Shown piece after piece: positions 34,229 to 43,452 of a stretch of 64,000 bases of DNA (positions within the stretch are counted from its first letter, which is position 1; each line of letters starts with the position of its first letter). This DNA comes from Gillisia sp. UBA3175 (GTDB taxonomy: Bacteria > Bacteroidota > Bacteroidia > Flavobacteriales > Flavobacteriaceae), in contig DEXV01000006.1 in assembly GCA_002364325.1 (NCBI GenBank), positions 479,468-543,467 on the forward strand, read 5' to 3'. A program made the position numbers and the translations under genes. The notes under the pieces were generated by a model. That model was not told the origin of the DNA. It saw nothing but the letters and a program-made list of their open reading frames with translations, and ran no database searches.

Positions 34229-35185
34229 ATGAAAAATTCTCTTATACTTTTCAGCTTATTACTGGGTTTAAATTCTTGCTCTCAAAATGAAATTGATTCT
34301 TCTATAGATAATATCTCAGAAACTAATTTTAAGACAACAGAAAATTTAAACAATGAAGATTTTCCAATAGGAACCAATTATTCCAATAGTGCAATTGCAA
34401 TTCAAGGCGCATATAATCAGTTTATTCAAAAACTAAGAAAGAACGATGCTATTAGTATTGTAGCGCAAGTAGATCATTCGAAAAATGCTAACTCTGTAGG
34501 ACTGGAATTAGATTATACTAGAATAGTGTTTTTTGGAAATCCAACTTTAGGCACTCCTTTAATGCAAGAGAATCAATTGGCAGGATTAGATCTTCCGCAG
34601 AAAGTTCTTTTTTACAGAACTGACAACAAAAGTGATATTTTGCTATATAATAGTGTGTCCTATTTAAGATCGAGGCATAATTTAGATGGAGTAGCAACCT
34701 TAGATAAACTTTCAAATGCACTAGAAAATTTAGTTTCTGATGTTTCCAAAAGTCCCGTAATGGAATCTGCTATTCAAAATGTGGAATTTATGGAGGGTAT
34801 TATCACAAAGGAAAGCAATCAGGACTTTGAAACTTCTTATGCTACTCTTAAAAATGCTATTGTCAATAATCCTAATCTTTCAATAGTAGCAGAATTAGAC
34901 CACCAAGCTAATGCTGAGAGGGTTGGATTGGACTTGAGGCCAACGAGACTTATAATCTTTGGAAATCCGAACCTTGGTACTCCTTTAATGCAGAATGAAC
35001 GAACTATAGGCTTAGATCTTCCTCAAAAAATGTTGGTTTGGAAAGATGAGGAAGGAAAAGTGAAAGTGTCCTATAATGATATTTATTTTCTTGCTGAAAG
35101 ACATGTAATTGAAGGAAATAAAGAAATTTTAGATAAAATTTCTACTGCTCTAGAAAATTTGAGTAATGCTGCTGCCGGAAAATAA
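34229..35185 (+). CDS. Lipoprotein with two DUF302 domains
   Basis: 318 residues. Lipobox at 'GLNSC' (about residues 13-17), then two homologous DUF302 units of about 120 residues each (about 50-170 and 195-315). Both contain 'VAxxDHxxNAxxVGLxLxxTRxxxFGNPxLGTPLMQ' and 'GLDLPQKxL'. Anchored lipoprotein, probably on the periplasmic or surface side. The single-domain DUF302 protein at 29607 is cytoplasmic, so the island has both forms. Molecular role unknown. Confidence 0.88.
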   Translation: MKNSLILFSLLLGLNSCSQNEIDSSIDNISETNFKTTENLNNEDFPIGTNYSNSAIAIQGAYNQFIQKLRKNDAISIVAQVDHSKNANSVGLELDYTRIVFFGNPTLGTPLMQENQLAGLDLPQKVLFYRTDNKSDILLYNSVSYLRSRHNLDGVATLDKLSNALENLVSDVSKSPVMESAIQNVEFMEGIITKESNQDFETSYATLKNAIVNNPNLSIVAELDHQANAERVGLDLRPTRLIIFGNPNLGTPLMQNERTIGLDLPQKMLVWKDEEGKVKVSYNDIYFLAERHVIEGNKEILDKISTALENLSNAAAGK

Positions 35186-35226
35186 AAAGTAACATTTTTT
35201 TACATTCGGGTCCAATAAAACTTTTG

Positions 35227-35261
35227 AAACGCGGGATTTCCTATACGGATTTCCCGTTTTA
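35227..35261 (+). terminator. Imperfect terminator hairpin after the DUF302 lipoprotein gene
   Basis: AAAC..GGGAtttCC / GGatttCCCGTTTT with a two-base bulge and a T-rich end. Confidence 0.6.
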
Positions 35262-35432
35262 GTTTATATCTTGTTTTTACAACAAAACTCGATATAGGGA
35301 CAAAAGCAATTTAGCAGACAACCTATTATCAATAAGTCTAAAACTTCATTGATCTCAAGCTTGTTTATCGAACAGCTAAAAGAGACCTAACAGCAATAGA
35401 TACATCAAAAAATTCGCTACCTATGAGCATTA

Positions 35433-35705
35433 ATGATAGGGGTTGATGAGGATGAAATTATGGATTTTATTAAACTTTTAGAAATACAGCCTATTCATAT
35501 TCAATTTTTAAAATTAATGTCTTTTGATGGCAATCAATATGATATGTCTTGATTAGTTTCTTGTAAAGAGTTTTTAAATTATTTTGATGCTACTTTCGAA
35601 GAAACGGATGTTCAAAGAATAATTGATCGACATTCCCATAATTCAACAACCTATCAAGAAATGGCTATAAAGACACTTTCGCACCATAAGGATGAAAAAA
35701 AATAA
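35433..35705 (+). pseudogene. Decayed 90-codon gene with an in-frame TGA
   Basis: An ATG frame reads MIGVDEDEIMDFIKLLEIQP and further residues to 'QYDMS', then TGA (probably from TGG), and continues 'LVSCKEFLNYFDATFEETDV' to a TAA at 35703-35705. The two halves are in one frame and look like one small acidic protein. No family recognised. The remainder of 35262-35949 holds a further protein-like scrap ('GKWSDQELHILFNRNQSIN' near 35740-35800) but no intact gene. Confidence 0.4.
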
Positions 35706-35949
35706 ATCCTTTTTGTAATATTTGTAATCACATACGTCTTACGGCAAATGGTCAGATCAAGAACTGCATATTCTCTTCAACCGAAACCAATCTATTAACC
35801 GCGCAACGAGCAAATAACCATATCCATCACTAATTGAAAAGGCAATCTACACAAAGCTTAAAAACTATTGAAAGTTTATATACTTTTGGAAAATGTATAG
35901 ATCCATTTCAATTCTAAAAAATATAAGAGTGTTTGGTTTAGGTTTCAAA

Positions 35950-36825
35950 TTAATCTTGCCCTTTTTTAAACCCATAGGTATTTTGACGAATAAAATCTGT
36001 GGGGAATTCTTCATCACCCGGAAACCCTAATTCAATGGTTCCACTATCTTCCGGAACATAATTGGTTTTAAATATATAATCCCAAAGACTTAAACTAATT
36101 CCAAAATTCACTCCATATTTACCATCTGGTAAATCATATGCATGATGGTACAAATGCATTACTGGATTATTGATAATATATTTTAGCGGTCCCCAAGTTA
36201 TTTTGATATTAGAGTGGTTGATATGTCCGATAGTTATAGCAATAAAATGAACGATATATGCTTGTTCTGGCTCAAATCCGAATAATATCATTACCGCAAA
36301 TGTTTTAAGCGGTTTATACAAGATGTTTTCCATCCAATGGTAACGTAAATGTGCTGCAAATCCCATTTCCTTTACACTGTGATGTACTTTATGATACTTC
36401 CAAAAGAATGGATATTTATGTAACAATGTATGCGTGAACCATTGTACAAAATCGAGAATAATAAAAAACACGAATAACTGCAATAACATTGGCCATGCCG
36501 AAGGATCAAACAAGGCTAATGATTTTTCTGAAATACCTAGATCCTCAAAACCAAGCTGTAGTAATTTATAAAATCCACTTATGGCGATAGAGAAGATAAA
36601 AAAGTTAAAAAACATATAGAAGCCATCTAACCAAAAATCCTTTCTGAAAATGGATTGTTCCTTTCGCCAGGGAAAGATCATTTCCAGGCTCCAAACAATA
36701 AGGGAAATAGCAATTAACCCCCAAAAATAATTTGTATACCAAGGTACTTCAAATAATATAGATTGCCATGTCCAATCTACCGTTCCGGTAAAAGCATTAA
36801 TAAATGAATCTAAATATTTATTCAT
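35950..36825 (-). CDS. Sterol desaturase / fatty acid hydroxylase superfamily protein
   Basis: 291 residues with four or five membrane helices and the histidine clusters of the superfamily: 'HTLLHKYPFFWKYHKVHHS' (HxxxH and HxxHH), 'HINHSNI' and 'HLYHHAYD'. These bind a di-iron centre for hydroxylation or desaturation of a lipid substrate. It is the last gene of the operon headed by the sulfite dehydrogenase (39484), starting 3 bp after the sulfurtransferase. Its link with sulfur oxidation is unexplained. Confidence 0.85.
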   Translation of the reverse strand: MNKYLDSFINAFTGTVDWTWQSILFEVPWYTNYFWGLIAISLIVWSLEMIFPWRKEQSIFRKDFWLDGFYMFFNFFIFSIAISGFYKLLQLGFEDLGISEKSLALFDPSAWPMLLQLFVFFIILDFVQWFTHTLLHKYPFFWKYHKVHHSVKEMGFAAHLRYHWMENILYKPLKTFAVMILFGFEPEQAYIVHFIAITIGHINHSNIKITWGPLKYIINNPVMHLYHHAYDLPDGKYGVNFGISLSLWDYIFKTNYVPEDSGTIELGFPGDEEFPTDFIRQNTYGFKKGQD

Positions 36826-36828
36826 ATT

Positions 36829-37806
36829 TTATTTTTCTATTATTGTTGTTATACTATCTTGGTCAAATGATAAGTCGTCAAACTGGCTCCATTCTGTCCA
36901 AGATCCATCATAATTTTTCACATTTTTATAACCTAATAATTGTGTGAGTACAAATATTGTGTGTGCTGAACGTACTCCACTATGGCAATAAGCAATAATT
37001 GTATCATTTTTTGAAGCTCCAAGTTCACTATAAATTTGAACTAAATCTTCTGTAGATTTCATTTTTTTATCACCATTATAATTAACAGATTTCGCCCAAT
37101 CTATAGATTTACTATTTGGTATTCTCCCTCCTTTTGCCGCACCTTCTTTTTGCCTTTTTCCAGAATATTCATCGTCTGTTCGAGCATCTATTATTAAGGT
37201 ATTATTATTTACTGCTTGTTTCATTTCTTCTTTTGAGCCATAATACTTCATCGAAGGTGTATTAGATAGTTTAAATACTGACTTGTTTATTACTACTGGT
37301 ATTTCTGATGAAACATTACCATTTTGTGCTTTCCAAGCTGTTATTCCTCCGTGTAATAATCTCACATTTGTAAAATCATAATTTTGCAATATCCACCATA
37401 ATCTTGTAGAATCAACTAAACCATTATCGTCATAAATGATTAAAATATCATTTGAATCAATTCCTAAACTACTAAACAGAGTCTCCATTTGTTTTTTTCC
37501 AGCCATCATGCCTCTATAAGGATAGGAGGCATCTTCAATATCTGTGCGCCAAATATTCATAGCACCTTCGATATGTTCATTTGCATAAATTTCAGATTTT
37601 CTGAAATCTAAAATTTTGATGTTCGGTTCATTAGCGATTTTCAGCAACTCATCAACTTCGATCAAATAGTTAATTTTACTATTATCATTATCACTAATAT
37701 TTAGATTAACTTCTTCATTTGTAGTAACCTCTACTTTATTTTTTTTCTCTTCTTTACAAGATGAAAATGCGAGCAAACAACACAATAAACTAATTCTCCA
37801 GATCAT
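36829..37806 (-). CDS. Two-domain sulfurtransferase lipoprotein (rhodanese/MST-like)
   Basis: 325 residues. Lipobox 'FSSC' (about residues 13-16) places it outside the cytoplasm. There are two rhodanese domains: the first (about 45-160, 'ILDFRKSEIYANEHIEGAMN') has no active-site cysteine, and the second (about 185-315) has the active loop 'IAYCHSGVRSAHTIF'. It transfers a sulfane sulfur from thiosulfate or mercaptopyruvate. It overlaps the cytochrome gene by 17 bp. Confidence 0.85.
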   Translation of the reverse strand: MIWRISLLCCLLAFSSCKEEKKNKVEVTTNEEVNLNISDNDNSKINYLIEVDELLKIANEPNIKILDFRKSEIYANEHIEGAMNIWRTDIEDASYPYRGMMAGKKQMETLFSSLGIDSNDILIIYDDNGLVDSTRLWWILQNYDFTNVRLLHGGITAWKAQNGNVSSEIPVVINKSVFKLSNTPSMKYYGSKEEMKQAVNNNTLIIDARTDDEYSGKRQKEGAAKGGRIPNSKSIDWAKSVNYNGDKKMKSTEDLVQIYSELGASKNDTIIAYCHSGVRSAHTIFVLTQLLGYKNVKNYDGSWTEWSQFDDLSFDQDSITTIIEK

Positions 37807-38263
37807 ACCATTCTATATTTGTTAAATTTTCACGTCTCCCTTTTTCCGTAACTGGATAATTAGTAACAAGATAATTCACGATTATTTGTTGGTTATCGCC
37901 TAAATCCCATAGGTTTTGAGTTTCCTGCATCCATTTAATAGTTTCATTCCACCGCTCTGCGCTCATTTTATTTTGTGTAACCAATTTGGCCGAATGGCAA
38001 TTGGTACAATTATTCACAACCGCCATTAAACCTACCCCATCAACAAGCCCTGTACGAACATGGATCCCATTCTCTATTAGGTTCTCGTCAATCTCTTCTG
38101 GAATAACAACTAAGGCTTCTTGATTATTTCCAAAAGACGAAAAATTAGGGTCGTTCATATAATATATAGTAGCCCCACCTGCTATTATAAATATGCTGAA
38201 GGCTAAAATCATTAAATGATACACCTTCTTCGCGTATTTTTTAAATTCCTCTTCTTTAGTCAT
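37790..38263 (-). CDS. Small membrane-anchored cytochrome c, SorB-like
   Basis: 157 residues: an N-terminal membrane helix (about 15-32) and one heme site 'NNCTNCHSAKLV' with the following helix 'MSAERWNETIKWMQETQ'. It sits directly between the molybdenum sulfite dehydrogenase gene (stop to start, no gap) and the sulfurtransferase gene. By position it is the electron acceptor subunit, like SorB or SoxD. The electrons would pass on to the respiratory chain. Confidence 0.8.
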   Translation of the reverse strand: MTKEEEFKKYAKKVYHLMILAFSIFIIAGGATIYYMNDPNFSSFGNNQEALVVIPEEIDENLIENGIHVRTGLVDGVGLMAVVNNCTNCHSAKLVTQNKMSAERWNETIKWMQETQNLWDLGDNQQIIVNYLVTNYPVTEKGRRENLTNIEWYDLEN

Positions 38264-39484
38264 TTATGTTACTTTGATAGCAATTCTATGACAGGCATTG
38301 TTTAAATAACCTTTTGGATTCCAGCCGGGTAACAACATTGGTTGGGCTACACCTTGAGTGTCGGTTGCTTTTGCCCAAACCTCATAGTAGCCTTTTTTAG
38401 GAAAATCTATGGATGCTGAGAAATGTTGCCAAGCTAAACGATTTGCTGGTTTCTCTATAGGGCACTCTCTCCAGGTTGCTCCAAAATCTATGGAATATTC
38501 CATTTTTGAAACCTCTAATTCTCCCGCCCAAGCGTGACCTCTAATATTTAAGGAGGTTCCATCATTTAAAACCGCACCAGATTTAGGATATGTGATCAAT
38601 GATTTTACAGGCATAGATTCTATAATGCACATGTCTTCATCTTTAACCTTTTCACCCGGTGCCACAGGTTCACAAGGCACACGGTAGGCTGTACCCGTCA
38701 TCTTAGTACCATCGTGTATAATATTTCTAATACTTATACGATTAATCCATTTCCCCGAAACAGATGCAGGCCAACCACCTGCTACTAATCGTAATGGGTA
38801 TCCGTGTGCAAGAGGGATTTCCTTTCCATTCATTTTGAATGCCAATAAAGTTTCGTCTTGAAGTGACTTCACCATAGGCGCCCCTCTGGAAATCGGTTCT
38901 TTTTTGGGATCTCCGCTTAAGTGCTGATCTGCTGAGTGGTATCCAATATAAACTGCATTATTTTTTATTCCTGCATCTTCTAAAACGTCACGTAAGCGAA
39001 CACCGGTCCAGGTAGCACAATGCACCGCACCAACTGTCCACTGGTTTCCTTTTGCTGGAGGATTAAATTCGCTTCTTCCATTCCCACCACATTCCAATGT
39101 TAACTGGTAGGTGTGATGCTCGAATTTTGATTTTAATTCTTCTAGAGTATAAGTTTTTTGTCGTACTACAGATTCTCCATCAATAGTAAGAGTCCATTTT
39201 TTTGCATCTATTGCTTCAGGAATTAACCCATTATTTCTAATGAACATAGCAGAATTTGGTGTGATCTTATCGTCCAGTAGATGGGCTTGCGCTTCAATAT
39301 TCCATGGCTTATCGTTAAGCACGATCATTTCCTTGTTCTTATTGAACATTTTGAAGGGATCTGGATCTTGTAGCACTACTAGATTATAACCTTCTAATAA
39401 ATTGGATCCATAAACGATTTCAGCACCAATGAGAGTGGCCAAAGAACTTAAGGTTGTTTTTTTTACGAAATCTCTTCTCTTCAA
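38264..39484 (-). CDS. Sulfite dehydrogenase, molybdopterin subunit (SorA/SoxC-like)
   Basis: 406 residues. The N-terminus 'MKRRDFVKKTTLSSLATLIG' is a twin-arginine export signal. The oxidoreductase molybdopterin domain contains the Mo-ligand cysteine in 'YQLTLECGGNGRSEF' (about residue 124), 'RGAPMVKSL', and 'PLRLVAGGWPASVSGKWI'. A C-terminal Mo-co dimerisation domain follows (about 290-400). It oxidises sulfite to sulfate in the periplasm. TGTAAC site 4 lies 66 bp upstream in the divergent promoter. Confidence 0.88.
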   Translation of the reverse strand: MKRRDFVKKTTLSSLATLIGAEIVYGSNLLEGYNLVVLQDPDPFKMFNKNKEMIVLNDKPWNIEAQAHLLDDKITPNSAMFIRNNGLIPEAIDAKKWTLTIDGESVVRQKTYTLEELKSKFEHHTYQLTLECGGNGRSEFNPPAKGNQWTVGAVHCATWTGVRLRDVLEDAGIKNNAVYIGYHSADQHLSGDPKKEPISRGAPMVKSLQDETLLAFKMNGKEIPLAHGYPLRLVAGGWPASVSGKWINRISIRNIIHDGTKMTGTAYRVPCEPVAPGEKVKDEDMCIIESMPVKSLITYPKSGAVLNDGTSLNIRGHAWAGELEVSKMEYSIDFGATWRECPIEKPANRLAWQHFSASIDFPKKGYYEVWAKATDTQGVAQPMLLPGWNPKGYLNNACHRIAIKVT

Positions 39485-39549
39485 AACAATAAAAATTATA
39501 ATGTTCCTAATATAAAAATCACAATATACAATGTGCCATATTTATCTAC

Positions 39550-39565
39550 TGTAACAAATGTTACA
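39550..39565. promoter_or_regulatory. TGTAAC palindrome, site 4
   Basis: TGTAACAAATGTTACA, identical to site 3, in the 130-bp divergent region between the sulfite dehydrogenase gene and the 5'-nucleotidase lipoprotein gene. It can regulate both. Confidence 0.8.
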
Positions 39566-39614
39566 TTTAAACTTCTCTGAGAATGTTAATTTTAGAATTT
39601 AAAAATCCAACCTA

Positions 39615-41225
39615 ATGAGGTATAACAAATTCTTTATTCCATTTTTAGGGATAGCTTCAGTTTTAAGTTTAAGCTGTAATTCAACGAAAAAATCAGCATC
39701 AATGGATAAGCCAATCCCACCAAAAGTACATTCCATTACTATCCTTCATACTAATGATATGCATGGATCTTATATGCCGTTTGAAACTAATTTAGGCAAC
39801 GCTACAGCCCAAACTGGAGATTCTATAGACAATTACATGAAGTTTGAGCGTAAAGCAAAAATTGGTGGATTCGAATATCTGGCAAGTGCTATAAAGTCTG
39901 TAAGAAAAAACAAAGGTGATGACAGCGTAATATTATTAGATGGTGGAGATACTTTTAGTGATGACCAACTGGGCAATCTAACGAAAGGAGAAGCCATGAT
40001 CAAGTTGATGAATGAAGTGAATTATGATCTCATGGCTTTAGGAAATCACGATTTTGACTATGGTCTTGATAGAACTAAGGAATTGCAGCAACTTGCTAAC
40101 TTCCCTATGCGTGCAGCAAACATTACTGTAAATGAAACTGGGGAGTCGATATTCGGTGAGCCCTACATAATTTTAAATAAGGGAGATGTTAAAATTGCTA
40201 TTCTTGCCTTAAGCTATAGAAATACACCTTTAACTGGAAATTCTAAAAACATTGAAGGTTTGGAATTTGGTATAGGTGTAGATGCAGTTAATAAGTATCT
40301 ACCTATCCTTAAGGAAAAGGCAGATATTATTGTACTATTATCCCATGAAGGAATGGCGGTAGATAAGGTAATCGCAGAAGAAATAGAAGGAGTAGATCTT
40401 ATAGTAGGCGCACACAGCCATGATGTTATTTCGCCTCCAATAAAAATAAACAATACTTATATTGTACAGGCACTTTCTGATGTTGCAATATTAGGAGAAA
40501 CTGAAATACAAATTCGCGATAAAAAAATAGTAAATCTTAACTCAAATTATCATTACTTATGGCATGATAAGATGTCCCCAGATATGGAGATACAGAAAAT
40601 GGTAAAAGATCTTAGAGCACCATATTTATCTAGTTTAGAAGAAAAAATCACCAAGACTAACACGATTATTGGTAGACAATATAAATCTGAAAGTCCGTTT
40701 GATAAATTTGTAACCAGCTTAATGATGGATGAGCTTAATGTAGAAGCTGCATTTTTACCGGGAGTTGGATATGGGATTTCATTAGAAGGGGATATCACTT
40801 CTGAAGATATCTACAAATTACTGCCACATCCAGCTAAAATTGTAACCCTAGAGATTACAGGAGAACAAATTAGAAAAACTCTAGAACAAACTGCGATTAA
40901 TATTAAACCTACAGATAAAATGAATACCGTAGGTGGGCTAATCCAATCTTCTGGCATCCAGTATAACTTAAACTTTAATAATCCAGTAGGGCAAAGAATA
41001 TCTGACATTAAAATAAAAGGTGAAAATTTAGATCTTGAAAAAAGATATAAAATTGCTACTCATACAGGAATGCTTAGAGGAATTCATAATTATGAAGAAT
41101 TTGGAAAGGGTGTAGATATTCAAAAAACAGATATTATTCTTACTGAATTTGTATTACAACATCTTAGGGATTTAAATGAACTGGCTTTTCCAAAAAGAAT
41201 GGGAGAGGTAATTCTTAATAAATAA
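39615..41225 (+). CDS. 5'-nucleotidase-family metallophosphoesterase lipoprotein
   Basis: 536 residues. Lipobox 'LSLSC' (about 18-22). The metallophosphatase domain has 'ILHTNDMHGSY', 'LLDGGDTFSD', 'ALGNHDFDYG', 'LLSHEGM' and 'IVGAHSHDVI', all di-metal ligand motifs intact. The C-terminal 5'-nucleotidase domain is at about 345-530. SoxB belongs to this superfamily, but the 'GNHDF' motif here is the ordinary nucleotidase form. In the sulfur island a SoxB-like thiol esterase role is possible but unproven. Confidence 0.85.
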   Translation: MRYNKFFIPFLGIASVLSLSCNSTKKSASMDKPIPPKVHSITILHTNDMHGSYMPFETNLGNATAQTGDSIDNYMKFERKAKIGGFEYLASAIKSVRKNKGDDSVILLDGGDTFSDDQLGNLTKGEAMIKLMNEVNYDLMALGNHDFDYGLDRTKELQQLANFPMRAANITVNETGESIFGEPYIILNKGDVKIAILALSYRNTPLTGNSKNIEGLEFGIGVDAVNKYLPILKEKADIIVLLSHEGMAVDKVIAEEIEGVDLIVGAHSHDVISPPIKINNTYIVQALSDVAILGETEIQIRDKKIVNLNSNYHYLWHDKMSPDMEIQKMVKDLRAPYLSSLEEKITKTNTIIGRQYKSESPFDKFVTSLMMDELNVEAAFLPGVGYGISLEGDITSEDIYKLLPHPAKIVTLEITGEQIRKTLEQTAINIKPTDKMNTVGGLIQSSGIQYNLNFNNPVGQRISDIKIKGENLDLEKRYKIATHTGMLRGIHNYEEFGKGVDIQKTDIILTEFVLQHLRDLNELAFPKRMGEVILNK

Positions 41226-41278
41226 TTACTTTCTTGAATATTTAACTTTTACTAAATTTTAATTTTAAATACATAAAC

Positions 41279-41806
41279 ATGAAAAACATAATAAGTATAG
41301 TTTTAATATCCATTTTTAGTTTCCAAATGCAAGCCCAAGAGTGGCAAACTTCTAAAATAGAGGGTTATGGGAAAATTAAATATTTTGAAGATGCAGCGGA
41401 GCGACCAGACACTACCCTAAATTATAAATTGGTTTTTGATATTAAAGATGGAAAAGAAAAAGAAGGAGTAAATGTAGGTTTGTTGAAAATTGCTCGTGCC
41501 CTTAATATGTTAGAATCAGGAAAAATTTTATCTGAAAAAATTGATATCGTGGCAGTGGTCCATGGAGAAGCGACCGATTTGGTTCTTTCTAATGAAAAGT
41601 ACCAAGAGAAATATAATAAGACAAACCCGAACATAGAACTATTGAAATTGTTAAATGATAATGGGGTGAAAATTTTTGTTTGTGGACAAGCTACAGCTGC
41701 CAGAAACATAGCGCAGGAAGATATGAATGAATCTATTCAGTTGGCGCTTTCAGCTATATCGGTTTTATCAAACTATCAGCTTAGAGGGTATGCTTTAATC
41801 CCTTAA
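41279..41806 (+). CDS. Exported DsrE-family protein (second copy)
   Basis: 175 residues: signal peptide ending 'MQAQ', then a DsrE-like fold with 'YKLVFDIKDGKEKEGVNVGL', 'IDIVAVVHGEATDLVL', 'NGVKIFVCGQATAARNIAQE' (cysteine in the position of sulfur-carrying DsrE proteins) and 'SAISVLSNYQLRGYALIP'. It follows the 5'-nucleotidase gene by 53 bp, in one likely operon under TGTAAC site 4. Confidence 0.8.
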   Translation: MKNIISIVLISIFSFQMQAQEWQTSKIEGYGKIKYFEDAAERPDTTLNYKLVFDIKDGKEKEGVNVGLLKIARALNMLESGKILSEKIDIVAVVHGEATDLVLSNEKYQEKYNKTNPNIELLKLLNDNGVKIFVCGQATAARNIAQEDMNESIQLALSAISVLSNYQLRGYALIP

Positions 41807-41832
41807 TATTCAGATTTTAGTGAGATAGCATA

Positions 41833-41873
41833 ATAACTATAAAGAGGAGCTATTTGCTCCTCTTTATAGTTAT
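41833..41873. terminator. Strong bidirectional terminator between convergent operons
   Basis: 18-bp perfect stem (ATAACTATAAAGAGGAGC and its complement) with loop TATTT, between the DsrE gene and the convergent SoxB-like gene. Confidence 0.9.
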
Positions 41874-41951
41874 ATAATATTAAAATTTTAACGTAGTTAC
41901 TCTACTTTATTAATTTGTAAATCGTTAAATAAATCACTCAATCCCCACTAA

Positions 41952-43379
41952 TTAAACCAACCTGTAGCTTCTTATTTTGTTTGGTGTAAAATTTGGGTAT
42001 TTCTTTACAAAGTCCTTCATTGCCTCCACAGCATTTTTATCGTGGTTCTTTCGGTTTTTACCATATTTACTTGCAACACCCTGAGTGGTAACAAAGCCTA
42101 CTTTGTAGGTTTTTTCAAAATCAATGTGCACCCCTTTATAGTATATTTCCTGTATGCGATGTCCTTTAGGATTTTCAATGCGCAAATTTACTTGTAATCC
42201 AAAACAACGCTTTACATAGCCGCCCATTTGGCCGAAAGGATCACAGCAAAAGGTACGCTCCAGATTTTCCTCCAACATCTCCTTGATCTCTGCTCCCGTA
42301 AGCTCTACAGTGGAGACGGGAGGATTCATTGGGGCAATGTTATATAAGTCATTTTCGGTAATATTTCCTTTTGGAATTGGAGCGCCGTAACGCCATCCAT
42401 TCGAAAAAGCAATATCTGTACTTGTACTGTGGGCAATTGCCCTAAGCAGTAACTCGTCTAATGTTGAATTAATAGTATTGTAACGATGTAAATTCTCAGT
42501 CGTACTGCCTATGGCAGCGGTCCTCATTTCCTCATATGGTTTTAAAATATCCTGAACCATAGAATTTACTTCAGTACTTTTTGGCAAGGAAGCATCAACT
42601 TTTACCAGTTCGTAATTATAAGCCTTAATCTTTTTGTCTTCCACCTCAAGGTTAAATCTGCCCACAAAGGCACCATGGCAACCACACTGAATTATACGTG
42701 CCCCATTTACCTCTATAGGTTTATAAATTCTGTTATGGGTATGAGCGCTCAGGCAAATATCAATACCTTCCACTTTTTTCAGGAGTTCAACATCCTGAGG
42801 AAATCCATTATGGGAAAGTAAGATTATCATATCTGCCCCTTTGACTTTTAGATCTTTAATATGTCTAGGTATTTCATCCAGTCCGGAAGTGAACTTAAGC
42901 CCTTTGCTCATTTTTTCGGGCATCACTTTGTCCACAATCATTGCACTAATACCAATTACACCAATTTTAAGTCCTGCCTTTTCAAAGATTGCAGTGGGTT
43001 GTAAAAAGTTTGACCCATCTTCAGAAAACACATTACAGCCCAAAACTGGAAAATCCAACAAGCTGTCGATTTCTTTTAATCGATCGGGGCCATATGCAAA
43101 GTCCCAATGACCTACAAGGGCATCCAGTTTTAAAGCATTTAAAATGGGTACGACAGCCTTACCGTTGGAATCTACCACTGGTTTGGTGCCATGCAGGGTA
43201 TCTCCCCCATCAAAAAACAAAGTATTGGAATTTTCTTTTCGAAGTTCCTCCATATATCCGGCAATATGTGCATAACCACCAGCACTCTCCACCACTTCCC
43301 CTGTTTCATTATAAAATAGCTCGGGATGTGGAGCAAGGTATCCGTGCACATCGTTTATAAAACAAATATTTAATTTCAT
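41952..43379 (-). CDS. SoxB-like protein without a signal peptide
   Basis: 475 residues. Di-metal motifs are 'FINDVHGYL', 'FFDGGDTLHG', 'ALVGHWDFAYG', 'LLSHNGF' and 'CLSAHTHNRIY'. The 'GHW(D/E)F' form, replacing GNHxF, and 'CCDPFGQMGGYVKRCFGLQ' in the C-terminal domain match SoxB, the enzyme that releases sulfate from the SoxYZ-bound intermediate. Unlike SoxB, it begins directly with 'MKLNICFINDVHG', with no export signal, and no SoxYZ is present. It is the last gene of the operon headed by the PPPK protein (46687) with TlpA and DsbD. The substrate may be a cytoplasmic thiol-bound sulfonate; this is inference. Confidence 0.8.
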   Translation of the reverse strand: MKLNICFINDVHGYLAPHPELFYNETGEVVESAGGYAHIAGYMEELRKENSNTLFFDGGDTLHGTKPVVDSNGKAVVPILNALKLDALVGHWDFAYGPDRLKEIDSLLDFPVLGCNVFSEDGSNFLQPTAIFEKAGLKIGVIGISAMIVDKVMPEKMSKGLKFTSGLDEIPRHIKDLKVKGADMIILLSHNGFPQDVELLKKVEGIDICLSAHTHNRIYKPIEVNGARIIQCGCHGAFVGRFNLEVEDKKIKAYNYELVKVDASLPKSTEVNSMVQDILKPYEEMRTAAIGSTTENLHRYNTINSTLDELLLRAIAHSTSTDIAFSNGWRYGAPIPKGNITENDLYNIAPMNPPVSTVELTGAEIKEMLEENLERTFCCDPFGQMGGYVKRCFGLQVNLRIENPKGHRIQEIYYKGVHIDFEKTYKVGFVTTQGVASKYGKNRKNHDKNAVEAMKDFVKKYPNFTPNKIRSYRLV

Positions 43380-43452
43380 ATTATAGATTTTTTAAGAACA
43401 TTCTACGTGATCAATATTTTTAAATTATTAGGCAACTAAATATACTATGTTT

